Source of the DNA: Stenotrophomonas chelatiphaga
Lineage (GTDB): Bacteria; Pseudomonadota; Gammaproteobacteria; Xanthomonadales; Xanthomonadaceae
Assembly: GCF_001431535.1 (NCBI RefSeq)
Contig: NZ_LDJK01000008.1
Coordinates: 62,001 to 126,000, forward strand
Direction of reading: 5' to 3'
Length of the DNA stretch: 64,000 nt
The notes under the pieces are model-generated. The model saw only the letters and a program-made list of their open reading frames with translations, searched no databases and was not told the origin of the DNA. Shown here in pieces: positions 37,387 through 46,598 of the stretch; positions within the stretch are counted from its first letter, which is position 1; each line of letters starts with the position of its first letter. A program made the translations under genes and the position numbers.

Positions 37387-39588
37387 ATGACACGACCCAT
37401 CGCCTCACGACGCTCCCCCTTCCGTTTCCGCCCGCTGGCCATTGCCTGCGCGCTCGTCTGCGTCGCACCTGCAGTCCACGCGCAGCCGTCCGCCACTGAG
37501 CTGGACGCGGTGCGGGTCAACGCCTACCGCGCGGCCAACAGTGTCAGCAGCGCGACCAAGACCAGCACCTCGGTAGCCGAAACGCCGCAGTCGGTGTCGG
37601 TGATCGAACGCGCCGAACTGGATGCGCGCGGCGTGCAGTCGCTCAACGATGCGATGCGTTACGTGGCCGGCGTAAGCCTGGAAAGTTCGGGCATCGACAA
37701 CCGCGTGGATGACTTCCGCATCCGTGGCTTCGATGCCGGCAGCTGGGCCAACAACGTGACCCTGGATGGCATGCGCGCGCCGCAGGGCAGCCAGTGGAAC
37801 CGCAGCATGTTCGACAGCTGGAACCTGGAACGCGTGGAGGTGCTGAAGGGTCCCTCGGCGGTGATGTACGGACAGGTGGCACCGGGCGGCATGGTCAACC
37901 AGGTCAGCAAGACCCCGCAGCCGGGCCAGTTGCAACAGCTGCGACTCGGCCTGGATGCGCATGGCCAGTACAGCGCGGCGTTCGACGTGGGCACCGGCAG
38001 CGACGACGACGCGCACCTGGTGCGCCTGGTCGGCCTGTACCGCGATGGCGCAACCCAGATCAAGCACACCGAGCAGGAACACTGGTTCCTCGCCCCCAGC
38101 TACACCTGGCAGATGGCCGAGCGCACCCGCCTCACCCTGCTCGGCATGTACCAGAAAGACGATGGCGGATCGACCTACCAGTTCCTGCCGATGGACGGCA
38201 CGCTGCGCGCCACGCCGTACGGTCACATGAAGAACACCACCTTCATCGGCGAGCCGTCCTGGAACACGTTCAATCGCACGCTGTGGACCGCGGGCTGGAT
38301 GTTCGAGCACGCCTTCAACGACCACCTGACCTTCAGCCAGAGCGCGCGCCGCACGCATGTGGATTCGCTGTACCGCGGCGTGGTCACCAACGGCGCGCTC
38401 AATGCCGATGGCCGCACGCAGGCACGCCGCGCCACCTACGGCACCGGTGATTCGGATGGCGATACCTTCGACACCCGCCTGCAGGCACGTTTCAGCACCG
38501 GCGGCGTGGACCATGTCGCGCTGCTGGGGTGGGACTGGCAGCGTGCCGACTGGGAAGGCGTGCGCGGTGCGATGAGCAGTCCGCGGCCGATCGACATCTT
38601 CAACCCGGTGTACAGCGGTTACCTGCCACAGGTCACCAGCCTGAGCCCCACCGAGGGCAGCAACCGGCAGAGCGGTATTTACCTGCAGGACCAGCTGGCG
38701 CTGGGGCAGTGGCGCCTGACCGTGGGTGGACGCTACGACTGGACCAAGGACGATGCCTCCAGCGCGACCCGCAACCCGGTCACCGGCGCGACCGTGACCC
38801 AGCCGCGCAGCGTGATCAAGAACGAGGCCTTTACCGGCCGCGCCGGCGTGCTGTATGTGTTCGACAATGGCCTCACCCCGTATGTCAGCTATGCCGAATC
38901 GTTCCAGCCTTCGTCCACCAGTCCGCTGAACAATTTCGACGGCACCGCGTTCGACCCGGTCACCGGCACCCAGTGGGAAGCCGGCGTCAAATACCAGCCG
39001 GCCCGCATCGACGGCCTGGTCACGCTGTCGGCATACGAGCTGCGTCAGCAGAACCTGTTGACCCAGGATCCCGATCCGACCCACACCACCTGCGGTGCAA
39101 CCGCCAATGCACGCTGTTCGATCCAGGACGGCGAAGGCCGCGTGCGCGGCGTGGAACTGGAAGGCCGTGTCACCCCGTTCGAAGGCTTCAGCCTGATCGG
39201 TGCGGCAAGCTGGATGGACTCGGAGATGACCCGTTCGGACCAGTACCAGGGCAAGCAGCTGATCATGGTGCCCGACTACACCGCCTCGTTCTGGGCCGAT
39301 TACACCTTCGCCGGCGGCGCACTGGAAGGACTGAGCCTGGCGGCGGGTGCGCGCTACAACGGCCGCAGCTACGGCGACAGCGCGAACCTGTACCGGATCC
39401 CGGGTTACACCCTGTTCGATGCGGCGATCCGCTACGACGTCGGCCGGGTTGGCAACAGCGACCTGCAGTTGGCGCTGAACCTGAGCAACCTGGCTGATCG
39501 TCGTTATGTGTCGACCTGCACGACGGTGTCGTCGTGCTACTACGGCAGCGGCCGCACGGTGATGGCAACCGCACGGCTGGGATGGTGA
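37387..39588 (+). CDS. TonB-dependent siderophore receptor
   Basis: Outer-membrane receptor of 733 aa that would import ferric siderophore using TonB energy. A signal peptide ends near AVHAQ. A plug domain (QSVSVIERAELD, VEVLKGPSAVMYGQVAPGGMVN) and a 22-strand barrel follow, ending in the aromatic terminal residue W. The ATG at 37387 or GTG at 37363 could be the start; I use ATG. No FecA-type N-terminal signalling extension is present, so it is not a transcriptional transducer. A Fur-like box lies upstream and heme/esterase genes 3-8 kb downstream. The ligand is unknown; a catecholate is suggested by the esterase. Confidence 0.88.
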   Translation: MTRPIASRRSPFRFRPLAIACALVCVAPAVHAQPSATELDAVRVNAYRAANSVSSATKTSTSVAETPQSVSVIERAELDARGVQSLNDAMRYVAGVSLESSGIDNRVDDFRIRGFDAGSWANNVTLDGMRAPQGSQWNRSMFDSWNLERVEVLKGPSAVMYGQVAPGGMVNQVSKTPQPGQLQQLRLGLDAHGQYSAAFDVGTGSDDDAHLVRLVGLYRDGATQIKHTEQEHWFLAPSYTWQMAERTRLTLLGMYQKDDGGSTYQFLPMDGTLRATPYGHMKNTTFIGEPSWNTFNRTLWTAGWMFEHAFNDHLTFSQSARRTHVDSLYRGVVTNGALNADGRTQARRATYGTGDSDGDTFDTRLQARFSTGGVDHVALLGWDWQRADWEGVRGAMSSPRPIDIFNPVYSGYLPQVTSLSPTEGSNRQSGIYLQDQLALGQWRLTVGGRYDWTKDDASSATRNPVTGATVTQPRSVIKNEAFTGRAGVLYVFDNGLTPYVSYAESFQPSSTSPLNNFDGTAFDPVTGTQWEAGVKYQPARIDGLVTLSAYELRQQNLLTQDPDPTHTTCGATANARCSIQDGEGRVRGVELEGRVTPFEGFSLIGAASWMDSEMTRSDQYQGKQLIMVPDYTASFWADYTFAGGALEGLSLAAGARYNGRSYGDSANLYRIPGYTLFDAAIRYDVGRVGNSDLQLALNLSNLADRRYVSTCTTVSSCYYGSGRTVMATARLGW

Positions 39589-39600
39589 CACCGACCCACG

Positions 39601-39816
39601 CCCGGTAGTGACGGCCGCTGGCCGTCAGGTTCCTGCCGCGGTGGGTGACGACCGTTGGTCGTCACGCTCCTGCCTTCCGCTCCGCTCGCCGACCATGGGT
39701 CGGCGCTACCCGGTAGAGACGGCCGCTGGCCGTCAGGTTCCTGCCGCGGTGGGTGACGACCGTTGGTCGTCACGCTCCTGCCTTCCGCTACGCTCGCCGA
39801 CCATGGGTCGGCGCTA
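39601..39816. repeat. 108-bp tandem duplication of GTAG-type palindromes
   Basis: Copy 1 is 39601-39708 and copy 2 is 39709-39816, differing at two bases that I can see. Each copy holds three short palindromes: GTAG(T/A)GACGGCC with GGCCGTC, GTGACGACC with GGTCGTCAC, and GCCGACC with GGTCGGC. This resembles SMAG/REP units. It lies between converging genes, a common place for REP clusters. Confidence 0.85.
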
Positions 39817-39841
39817 CCGTCGTTTCGTTCCTGCGGCGGGC

Positions 39842-39870
39842 AAAAAAAGGGGCGGCCGAAGCCGCCCCTT
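39842..39870 (-). terminator. Intrinsic terminator of EF-G paralogue
   Basis: On the minus strand AAGGGGCGGC-TTCG-GCCGCCCCTT is followed by a T-run, 11 bp after the EF-G stop. Strong rho-independent form. Confidence 0.85.
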
Positions 39871-39880
39871 ACCCGTCTAC

Positions 39881-41908
39881 TCATTGCGCCGGCGCATAGC
39901 CGTGCAACTGCATGGTGCTGCTTGCCCGGCCCTGGCTCATCGAACGCAGCGCCGTGCTGTAACCCTGCAGCTGCGCCAGTGGTGCAAACCCGCTGACCTG
40001 CGAACGCCCTTCGCGCTCGTCGATCGCCTGCACCCGTCCATGGCGCCGCTGCAGGTCACCCACCACGTCACCGACATGGGCTGCGGGCGACAGCACCTGC
40101 AGCGACATCACCGGCTCCAGCAACTGGGTGCCCACCTGGGCCAGCGCTGCCTTCACCGCCTCCATCCCGGCGCGATGGAATGCCTGCTCGGACGAATCCT
40201 TCGCATGCGTCTGCCCATCCACCAGCACCACGTCCAGCCCGACCACCGGATGACCCTGCGGGCCGTCCTGCAGCGCGGCGCGCACGCCCTGCTCCACCGC
40301 GCGGATGAAGCTGCGCGGCACCACGCCGCCAACGATGCGGTCGCTGAACTCCACCGCATCATCATCGCGTGGACGCACGTCCAGTACCACGTGCGCGAAC
40401 TGGCCCTGCCCCCCACTCTGCTTGACCACCCGGCCGACCACGCCGGGTGCTTCGCTGCGGGGTTTTTCCAGGTACGCCACGCGTGGCTGGCCGACCTGTA
40501 CCTCGACCTTCCACTCGCTGCGCAGGCGCTCGACCATCACTTCCAGGTGCAGCTCGCCCATGCCCCACACCAGGGTTTCGCCGGTCTCTGCATCCGCCTC
40601 GACGCGGAACGACGGGTCTTCCTGGACCAGGCTTGCCAGCCCCTGGCTGATGCGGATCAGGTCACCGGCGCGGCCAGCCTGCAGCCGCCACGCCAGCACC
40701 GCCGGCTGCGACTGGATGGCTTCCAGCAGCAACGGCTGCTGCAGCGAGGACAGCGTTTCCCCGCTGATCGCATCCTTCCAGCCCATCACCGCGACGATGT
40801 CGCCGGCCTCGGCCTGTTCGATGTCATGCACCTGATCGGCCTGCACCCGCACCAGCCGTCCAACCCGACGCGCGTCGTGCCGCGAACTGGCGATGCGATC
40901 GCCCACCCGCAGCGTGCCCGAGTACACCCGCACGAAGGCCAGCGCACCCTGCTGCATGTGGGTGACCTTGAACAGCAGCGCGGCCAGCGGACCTTCTGCA
41001 TCGGGCGGCAACTGCACCGTGTCCTCGCCGGAGGCCGCCGTCACCGCCGGCCGGTCCAGTGGCGACGGCAGGTAATCGACGATGGCATCCAGCAACGATT
41101 CCACGCCCTTGCCCTTGAACGCAGCGCCGGCCAGCACCGGCACGCCGGCACCGCTGACCGTGATGCGCCGCACCGCCGCGCGCAGCGCTTCGGCGTCCAC
41201 CGGCGAACCCGCCAGCCAGGCATCGGCCAGCGCGTCGTCCAGCTCAGCCGCGGCCTGCACCAGCGCATTACGCTGCGGCTGCCACTGCAGCGCCTCCGCG
41301 TCGGTCCAGGCCCGTCGTTGCAGCGAACCGCTGGCATCCCAGTGCAGCACCTGCCGGTCCACCAGATCGACCCAGCCATCGAACGCGGCTTCGCTGCCCA
41401 GCGGCAGGCCCAACGCGAGCGGGCGCGCCTGCAGGCGATCGGCAAGCTGGGCGACGACGCGGTCGAACGAGGCGCCGATGCGGTCCATCTTGTTGACGAA
41501 GGCGAGCAGCGGCACGCCATGCCTGCGCGCCTGGTGCCAGACGGTCTCTGATTGCGGCTGCACCCCGTCGACCGCGGAAAACACCGCGACCGCGCCATCC
41601 AGCACGCGCAGCGAGCGCTCCACTTCGATCGCGAAATCGATGTGCCCGGGGGTGTCGATGAGCGTCAGCCGGTGCGCAGCGAGGTCGCGCGGCGCCCACT
41701 GCGCCTGCACGGCCGCCGCACCGATGGTGATGCCGCGTTCGCGCTCGATCGCCGAAAAGTCAGTGGTCGCCGCGCCGTCGTGCACTTCACCGACGCGATG
41801 AATCTGGCCGGTTTTCCACAGCAACCGTTCGGTCAGCGTGGTCTTGCCCGCATCGATATGGGCAATGATGCCGAGATTGCGACGCAGCGAAAGGGTCTGG
41901 GTGTTCAT
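39881..41908 (-). CDS. Elongation factor G-like GTPase (EF-G paralogue)
   Basis: Translation GTPase of 675 aa. It has G1 AHIDAGKTT (16-24), switch region RERGITI, G3 DTPGH and G4 NKMD. Domains II-V follow, including a normal-length domain IV. Isolated from str-operon genes (rpsL, rpsG, tuf), so it is a second EF-G copy of the kind linked to recycling, stress or antibiotic response, not the housekeeping one. It could also be a ribosome-protection relative, though the EF-G features are clear. The 380-bp leader on the same strand holds two tiny ORFs and a terminator hairpin. ATG 41908 is preceded by GCAGGAG. Confidence 0.85.
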   Translation of the reverse strand: MNTQTLSLRRNLGIIAHIDAGKTTLTERLLWKTGQIHRVGEVHDGAATTDFSAIERERGITIGAAAVQAQWAPRDLAAHRLTLIDTPGHIDFAIEVERSLRVLDGAVAVFSAVDGVQPQSETVWHQARRHGVPLLAFVNKMDRIGASFDRVVAQLADRLQARPLALGLPLGSEAAFDGWVDLVDRQVLHWDASGSLQRRAWTDAEALQWQPQRNALVQAAAELDDALADAWLAGSPVDAEALRAAVRRITVSGAGVPVLAGAAFKGKGVESLLDAIVDYLPSPLDRPAVTAASGEDTVQLPPDAEGPLAALLFKVTHMQQGALAFVRVYSGTLRVGDRIASSRHDARRVGRLVRVQADQVHDIEQAEAGDIVAVMGWKDAISGETLSSLQQPLLLEAIQSQPAVLAWRLQAGRAGDLIRISQGLASLVQEDPSFRVEADAETGETLVWGMGELHLEVMVERLRSEWKVEVQVGQPRVAYLEKPRSEAPGVVGRVVKQSGGQGQFAHVVLDVRPRDDDAVEFSDRIVGGVVPRSFIRAVEQGVRAALQDGPQGHPVVGLDVVLVDGQTHAKDSSEQAFHRAGMEAVKAALAQVGTQLLEPVMSLQVLSPAAHVGDVVGDLQRRHGRVQAIDEREGRSQVSGFAPLAQLQGYSTALRSMSQGRASSTMQLHGYAPAQ

Positions 41909-41939
41909 GGACTACTCCTGCAATGCCAACATCGGGAAA

Positions 41940-41971
41940 CCGCGCGTCCCGGTTGGCTGCAGGGCGCGCGG
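41940..41971 (-). other. Hairpin just before EF-G start
   Basis: CCGCGCG / CGCGCGG arms (41940-41946 and 41965-41971) around an 18-nt loop in the untranslated region about 31 nt before the EF-G ATG. The loop contains CCAACCGGG (minus strand), which also occurs in the terminator hairpin at 42053-42070. Confidence 0.45.
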
Positions 41972-42001
41972 TCAGGTCTGGGTGTCGTCGAGCGGGTGCA
42001 T
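41972..42001 (-). CDS. Possible 9-residue leader ORF before EF-G paralogue
   Basis: ATG CAC CCG CTC GAC GAC ACC CAG ACC TGA, preceded by a strong ribosome site GAAGGAGAA about 5 nt upstream. The peptide ends in DTQT and is followed at once by the CCGCGCG hairpin. Likely a translation-dependent control peptide, if real. Confidence 0.4.
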   Translation of the reverse strand: MHPLDDTQT

Positions 42002-42045
42002 GGCACGTTCTCCTTCGCTTCTCAGATGAATCGGGTAAATCGGAA

Positions 42046-42070
42046 TAAAAAAAGCGCCCGGTTGGGCGCT
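42046..42070 (-). terminator. Possible attenuator in EF-G leader
   Basis: On the minus strand AGCGCCC-AACC-GGGCGCT is followed by seven T residues. It lies after the 29-residue leader ORF and before the EF-G paralogue, in the order of a transcription attenuator. It might instead simply end the hmuV transcript, about 220 bp upstream. Confidence 0.6.
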
Positions 42071-42101
42071 CTGCTGGGGGTCCAAGGCAACCGCGATGCG
42101 G

Positions 42102-42191
42102 TCAGCCGCCTTGTCTTCCGCCGGGCAGACGCACCCGTTCCGCGCAGGCGCGGAGCAGGATCTGAAACGTCAGCAGCGGAAAAGCGTTCAT
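42102..42191 (-). CDS. Possible 29-residue leader ORF
   Basis: ATG AAC GCT TTT CCG CTG CTG ACG on the minus strand, ending TGA at 42102. GTGGTGAG lies about 5 nt before the ATG. The peptide is rich in Leu, Arg and Gly, with no recognised domain. It ends 32 nt before the terminator hairpin, so ribosome position could affect which RNA structure forms. Confidence 0.4.
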   Translation of the reverse strand: MNAFPLLTFQILLRACAERVRLPGGRQGG

Positions 42192-42287
42192 CGGACTCAC
42201 CACGGATTGGAGGCGCTAGTGTGCGCTCGCTGCGGGCAGATACAAGAGGTCTTTGCCATCAAAAATGGAACACTGAAGGGGTCAGAG

Positions 42288-43052
42288 TCAGGTCACCACC
42301 ACCAGTGGCACCGGGCGGCGCGGGTGCTGCAGCACCAGCACGTCCTGCTGGTAGACGCGGCGCAGCGTGTCTTCGGTGAGCACCTCACGCGGGGTGCCAT
42401 CGGCGGCCACCCGGCCGCGCTCCAGCAGCACGATGCGATCGGCATGGCCGGCGGCCAGGTTGAGGTCATGCAGCACCACGATCACGCACGCGCCCTGGTC
42501 GGCCAGCGTGCGCACGCTGCGCAGCGTGCGTTCCTGGTGGCGCAGGTCCAGCGCGGCGGTCGGTTCATCCAGGAACAGCAGCGGCGTGTCCTGCGCCAGT
42601 ACGCGCGCGAAGGTGGTGCGCGCCGATTCGCCGCCCGAAAGCTGCTGCACTTCGCGCTGGCGCAGGGCCTGGAGTTCGGCCGCGTCCAGCGCCGCTTCGA
42701 CGCGACGCGCATCCTCGGCAGGTGCTGGCGGATGCGGCAGGCGCCCCATCGCCACCACTTCTTCCACGCTGAAGGCGAAGCGCACTGCATGCTCCTGCGG
42801 CATCACCGCGCGCTGGCGCGCCAATGCCCCGGCACGCAGCGCCGACAGCGGCGTGCCGGCCAGCAGTACCTCACCACTGTCCGGTTGAAGGTCGCCGCAG
42901 GCCACGCCCAGCAGCGTGGACTTACCCGCCCCGTTCGGGCCGACCAGCGCGGTGACCGTGCCCGGTGCGAAGGCCAGCTCGACATCGGCCAGGATCGGCC
43001 GCTGCTGCCGCACCACGCCGACCTGCCGCAACGACAGCAGTGCACTGTTCAT
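42288..43052 (-). CDS. hmuV: Heme ABC transporter ATP-binding protein (HmuV-like)
   Basis: ATPase of 254 aa that would power heme or ferric-siderophore import across the inner membrane. It has Walker A GPNGAGKS, ABC signature LSGGES, Walker B LLFLDEP and the His switch VVLHDLNLAAG. The frame is open far upstream into the permease; the ATG at 43052 overlaps the permease stop by 4 nt and gives the normal N terminus. Last gene of the hmuTUV operon. Confidence 0.9.
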   Translation of the reverse strand: MNSALLSLRQVGVVRQQRPILADVELAFAPGTVTALVGPNGAGKSTLLGVACGDLQPDSGEVLLAGTPLSALRAGALARQRAVMPQEHAVRFAFSVEEVVAMGRLPHPPAPAEDARRVEAALDAAELQALRQREVQQLSGGESARTTFARVLAQDTPLLFLDEPTAALDLRHQERTLRSVRTLADQGACVIVVLHDLNLAAGHADRIVLLERGRVAADGTPREVLTEDTLRRVYQQDVLVLQHPRRPVPLVVVT

Positions 43053-44110
43053 GCGGCTCCCTTGCTGCGGCGCTGCATCACCAGCCACAGGAAGAACGGC
43101 GCGCCAAGCGCTGCCGAAAACAGCCCCAGCGGAATCTCCGACGGCGGATCCAGCGTGCGCGCGGCCGTGTCCGCCACCACGATCAACAGCGCGCCCAGCA
43201 GCCCGGACAGCGGCAGCAGCCAGCGATGGCCCGGCCCGACCAGCAGCCGCGCCACGTGCGGCACCACCAGCCCGACGAACCCGATCGACCCGGCGAACGC
43301 CACCGCCGCGCCCACCAGCAGCGCGCTGAAGGCCACCAGCCTCCGCCGCGTACGCGTGACATCCAGCCCGAGGTGCTGCGCCTGGCGCTCGCCCAGCGCC
43401 AGCATGTCCAGCGGCGTCGCCAGGCGCAGCAGGCAGAACGTGCCCACCGCGAACAGCGGGGTGACCGCGGCGACATCGCGCCAATCGGCGCTGGCCAGCG
43501 AGCCCAGCTGCCAGAACACCAGCGACTGCAGCTGCGCTTCGGTGGCGATATAGGTGAAGAAGCCGATCAGCGCCGAACAGAAGGCCGCCATCGCGATACC
43601 GACCAGCAACAGGGTGGCGTTGCCATCGCCGCGCCCGGGACGTGCCAGCAGGTAGGTGATGCTGATCGCCGCCGCACCGCCGGCGAAGGCCGCCAGCGGG
43701 ATCACCCAGCCGCCCAGTGCCGCCGCACCCAGCACGATCGCCGCGACCGCACCCAGCGCTGCGCCCTGGCTGACCCCGACGATGCCGGGGTCGGCCAGCG
43801 GATTGCCGAACAGCCCCTGCAGGCTGGCACCGGCCATCGCCAGCGATGCACCCACGATGGCACCCAGCAGTACGCGCGGGATGCGCAGCTGCCAGACCAC
43901 CGCGACGTCACGCGCGCTGGCCTGCGCGGCATCCAGCACGCCCAGCTTGACCCCGATGGCCTGCAGCACCGACAGCGGCGGCAGCCGCAGCGGCCCCACC
44001 GCGAACGACGCCAGCACCGCCAGCAGCAACGCGCCCAGCACCAACAGCAGCATCAGCTGGCCGCGGCGTCGGCGCCGGTCACCCGGCATCCCGTGCGGCA
44101 CTGCACTCAT
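43049..44110 (-). CDS. hmuU: Heme/iron ABC transporter permease (HmuU/FecCD-like)
   Basis: FecCD-family permease of 353 aa with about ten membrane helices, including GASLAMAGASLQGLFGNPLA and the late GLVVPHVARLLVGPGHR coupling loop. I start at ATG 44110, which overlaps the hmuT stop by 4 nt; the longer frame runs into hmuT. It pairs with the HmuV ATPase and HmuT binding protein. Confidence 0.9.
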   Translation of the reverse strand: MSAVPHGMPGDRRRRRGQLMLLLVLGALLLAVLASFAVGPLRLPPLSVLQAIGVKLGVLDAAQASARDVAVVWQLRIPRVLLGAIVGASLAMAGASLQGLFGNPLADPGIVGVSQGAALGAVAAIVLGAAALGGWVIPLAAFAGGAAAISITYLLARPGRGDGNATLLLVGIAMAAFCSALIGFFTYIATEAQLQSLVFWQLGSLASADWRDVAAVTPLFAVGTFCLLRLATPLDMLALGERQAQHLGLDVTRTRRRLVAFSALLVGAAVAFAGSIGFVGLVVPHVARLLVGPGHRWLLPLSGLLGALLIVVADTAARTLDPPSEIPLGLFSAALGAPFFLWLVMQRRSKGAA

Positions 44111-45165
44111 GCCGGCGGCAGCGCCGCCAACGCGCGCGCCAGCGCCAATGCACCGGCACCGGAACCCACGCTGGTGTACTTCAGTTGCAGGTCCGGCATC
44201 ACCCAGACCCGGCCGGCCTGGCCGGCAGGGGTCTGCTTCAGCGTCGGATAGGCCTTCCACAGCCCATCGGCACCGCCGAACAGCTGCAGGTCGTGCGCGG
44301 TGACCAGAATCACTTCGGGGGCCGCTGCCACCACGCCTTCATTGCTGAGCGCGGAGAAATTGGCGACGCCCGCTTCGGTGCCGATGTTGAGGCCACCCGC
44401 CAGCGCGATCAGCTTGCCCGACGCACTGTCGGCGCCGGCCACGGTCGGGTTGCCGCCCGCGCCGGTGGCCGACACATGGATCACCCGCGGTTTGCGCGTG
44501 GTTGCCGCGGCGATCGCGGCGGCCTCGTCCAACTGCTTCTGCACGGCATCGGCAAGCGCCGCGCCTGCCTCGGCACGGCCGATCGCCGTGGCGACCTTGC
44601 GCACCTTGTCCGGTGCCGGCTGCAGGTCATCGATGATCACCGCGTCCTGGCCCACCGCACGCAGTTTCTCGGCCAGGTCACTGTGGCGACGCAGGCTGTT
44701 GCCCAGGAACAGCGAGCCGCCCAGGCTGAGCACGCCTTCCACGCCGGTGGTGCGATTGAACAGGAACTGATGCGGCGCGGCGCGTCCGGCGTCGGTGGTG
44801 GCGTTGGTGGGTGCAGCGAACACCTGGCTGCCCTGCCCCAGTGCTTCGATCACCGCGATGATGTCATCGCCACCGGCGACGATCCGGCTGGCATCGTCGA
44901 CCTGCACGTCCACGCCATCATCGGAATGCACGGTGGCCGGCAAGGTGGCCGCGCCCGCCGCAACCGACGGGACGGTCTCGCCGCCGACGACCTGCCAGCC
45001 TGCCGGCAGCGCGCCCTGCCCGGCCGCAGCACTCGGCGCGGGCGATGTCGCCGCGTCCGGGACCGGCGCGGCGGGCTCGCCACTTCCGGAACACGCGGCA
45101 AGCGCGAAGGTCAGTGCGAACGCCAATTGCAGCGTCCGGGCAGGCAGGATCCGATTCGAATTCAT
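44107..45165 (-). CDS. hmuT: Heme/siderophore-binding lipoprotein (HmuT-like)
   Basis: Periplasmic binding protein of 352 aa with a lipoprotein signal (lipobox LAAC at residues 22-25). A linker rich in Ala/Pro (about 30-55) precedes a class III binding fold (RIVAGGDDIIAVIEALGQG, RVWVMPDLQLKYTS). The lipid anchor and linker place it on the inner membrane facing HmuU. It follows the YncE-like gene after 56 bp with a strong stem-loop between them. Confidence 0.88.
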   Translation of the reverse strand: MNSNRILPARTLQLAFALTFALAACSGSGEPAAPVPDAATSPAPSAAAGQGALPAGWQVVGGETVPSVAAGAATLPATVHSDDGVDVQVDDASRIVAGGDDIIAVIEALGQGSQVFAAPTNATTDAGRAAPHQFLFNRTTGVEGVLSLGGSLFLGNSLRRHSDLAEKLRAVGQDAVIIDDLQPAPDKVRKVATAIGRAEAGAALADAVQKQLDEAAAIAAATTRKPRVIHVSATGAGGNPTVAGADSASGKLIALAGGLNIGTEAGVANFSALSNEGVVAAAPEVILVTAHDLQLFGGADGLWKAYPTLKQTPAGQAGRVWVMPDLQLKYTSVGSGAGALALARALAALPPA

Positions 45166-45183
45166 GGGAAAGCTCCTCCTGGA

Positions 45184-45203
45184 CGGGGCGGCGTCAGCCG
45201 CCC
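45184..45203 (-). other. Intercistronic stem-loop before hmuT
   Basis: GGGGCGGC-GTCA-GCCGCCCC, perfect 8-bp arms with a 4-nt loop, between the yncE-like and hmuT genes on the minus strand. No T-run, so it may lower read-through or stabilise either RNA. Confidence 0.55.
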
Positions 45204-45221
45204 CGCATCCAAGTCAACGTA

Positions 45222-46598
45222 TCAAGGCTGGCGCAGTGCGATGCGGGTGATGCGGTCGCCTTCCGGGTCTTCGGCACCCTTGGACTTGTTCACCGCGAAC
45301 ACGTTGCCCTTGCCATCGGCGCGCACATGGTTGGGGAAGGTGCCGCCGGCGAGATTGCCGACCACCTTGCCATCGGGATCCAGCACGGTCACCGTGCCGG
45401 CACCGCGGTTGCTGACATAGGCCAGCCCGGCGACCGGGTCGAAGGCCACGTTCAACGCACCGGCACCGACCGGCACGTCATGCAGAACGGTGCCGGTGGC
45501 CACGTCGACGATCAGCACGTTGTCGCTGCCCTGCGAGGCGACGAACAGGCGACCACGCGTTGCGTCGTAGGCCACGCCGGAGGCACTGCTGGCGTTGCCC
45601 AGCGCGATGACCTTGTCGACCTTGCCGCTGGCCACATCGATCACCGCCGCTTCGGGCGTGCCGATGCTCACGGTGAACAGTTTGCCGGCCTGCTCATCCA
45701 GCACCAGGCTCATCGGCACGAACTTTCCGTCATCCACGCCGGAGGCCAGGGTGATCGCGTCCAGCGGCTCGAGGGTCCTGGCATCGAACACCGACAGATG
45801 GTCCTCGCCGGTTGCTGACGCGAAGACTTTGCCGTGCACGCTGTCGACCACCACGTCGCGCGCGTGCGGCACGCTGCCGACGTCGAACTGGCGCACCAGC
45901 GACAGGTCCGACTGGCGGTACACCGCCACGGTGTCCTGGCGCGTGTTGGTCACCCAGACGTTGCCGTTGGCATCGTCCACGCCCACCCCGTACACGGCGA
46001 ACACGCTGTCCCCCTTGCCGCCGGGCACCTTGGCCGGGGTGATCGCCTTGACCACCTGCAGCGAGGCCGGGTCCACCTTCAGCAGCTGCGACTGGGTGAC
46101 CGGCGGGCGGCCCACCGCCGAGGTCACGAACACCGCGTCGCTGGCCGCGCTGTAGGCACTCTGGTACAGCCCCTGCACCAGCTTGTTGGAGCTGCTGCTG
46201 AAGCGGTCCTGGCCGCTGAGCGCCAGCTGCGGCGAAACCCGCAGGGTGGTTACCGCCGCCGCTGCCGGGCTGCTGGCGCGCGCCACCAGGGGATGCTGGC
46301 CGGGCACCGCATCGGCCGGAATGGCCAGTTCGGTCTTGAACTGGCCGTTGCCATCCACGGTCAGCGGCGCGGCGGTCAGCACGGTGTCGCCGCGCAGCAG
46401 TTCGACCTTCTGGCCGGGCACGAAATCGCTGCCGATGATCTCGGCCTTGCCGCCGGCGACCGGGTTTTCGCTGCGTGCGCTCAGCTTGCCCTTGAAGCCG
46501 TTGGCCGGTGCGTCGAACACCGGTTGTGCATGGACGGCGACGGCGATCAGGATGCCGGCGGCGAGGCTGCCGAGCCGAAGCGGGGTACGGAAGGTCAT
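45222..46598 (-). CDS. YncE-like periplasmic beta-propeller protein
   Basis: Exported protein of 458 aa. A signal peptide (cut near VHAQP) is followed by an Ig-like segment (about 25-115) and then a seven-bladed-type propeller with repeats such as VWVTNTRQDTVAVY and VFASATGEDHLSVFD. YncE-like proteins are induced by iron lack in other bacteria; here it sits directly before hmuT. ATG 46598 follows AAGGAG at normal spacing; a longer frame upstream is less likely. It may bind heme, siderophore or DNA in the periplasm; unknown. Confidence 0.83.
   Translation of the reverse strand: MTFRTPLRLGSLAAGILIAVAVHAQPVFDAPANGFKGKLSARSENPVAGGKAEIIGSDFVPGQKVELLRGDTVLTAAPLTVDGNGQFKTELAIPADAVPGQHPLVARASSPAAAAVTTLRVSPQLALSGQDRFSSSSNKLVQGLYQSAYSAASDAVFVTSAVGRPPVTQSQLLKVDPASLQVVKAITPAKVPGGKGDSVFAVYGVGVDDANGNVWVTNTRQDTVAVYRQSDLSLVRQFDVGSVPHARDVVVDSVHGKVFASATGEDHLSVFDARTLEPLDAITLASGVDDGKFVPMSLVLDEQAGKLFTVSIGTPEAAVIDVASGKVDKVIALGNASSASGVAYDATRGRLFVASQGSDNVLIVDVATGTVLHDVPVGAGALNVAFDPVAGLAYVSNRGAGTVTVLDPDGKVVGNLAGGTFPNHVRADGKGNVFAVNKSKGAEDPEGDRITRIALRQP

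Noticed and set aside
37405-39591. A 728-codon minus-strand frame
   Set aside because: Mirror of the TonB receptor; no ribosome site and no recognisable motif.
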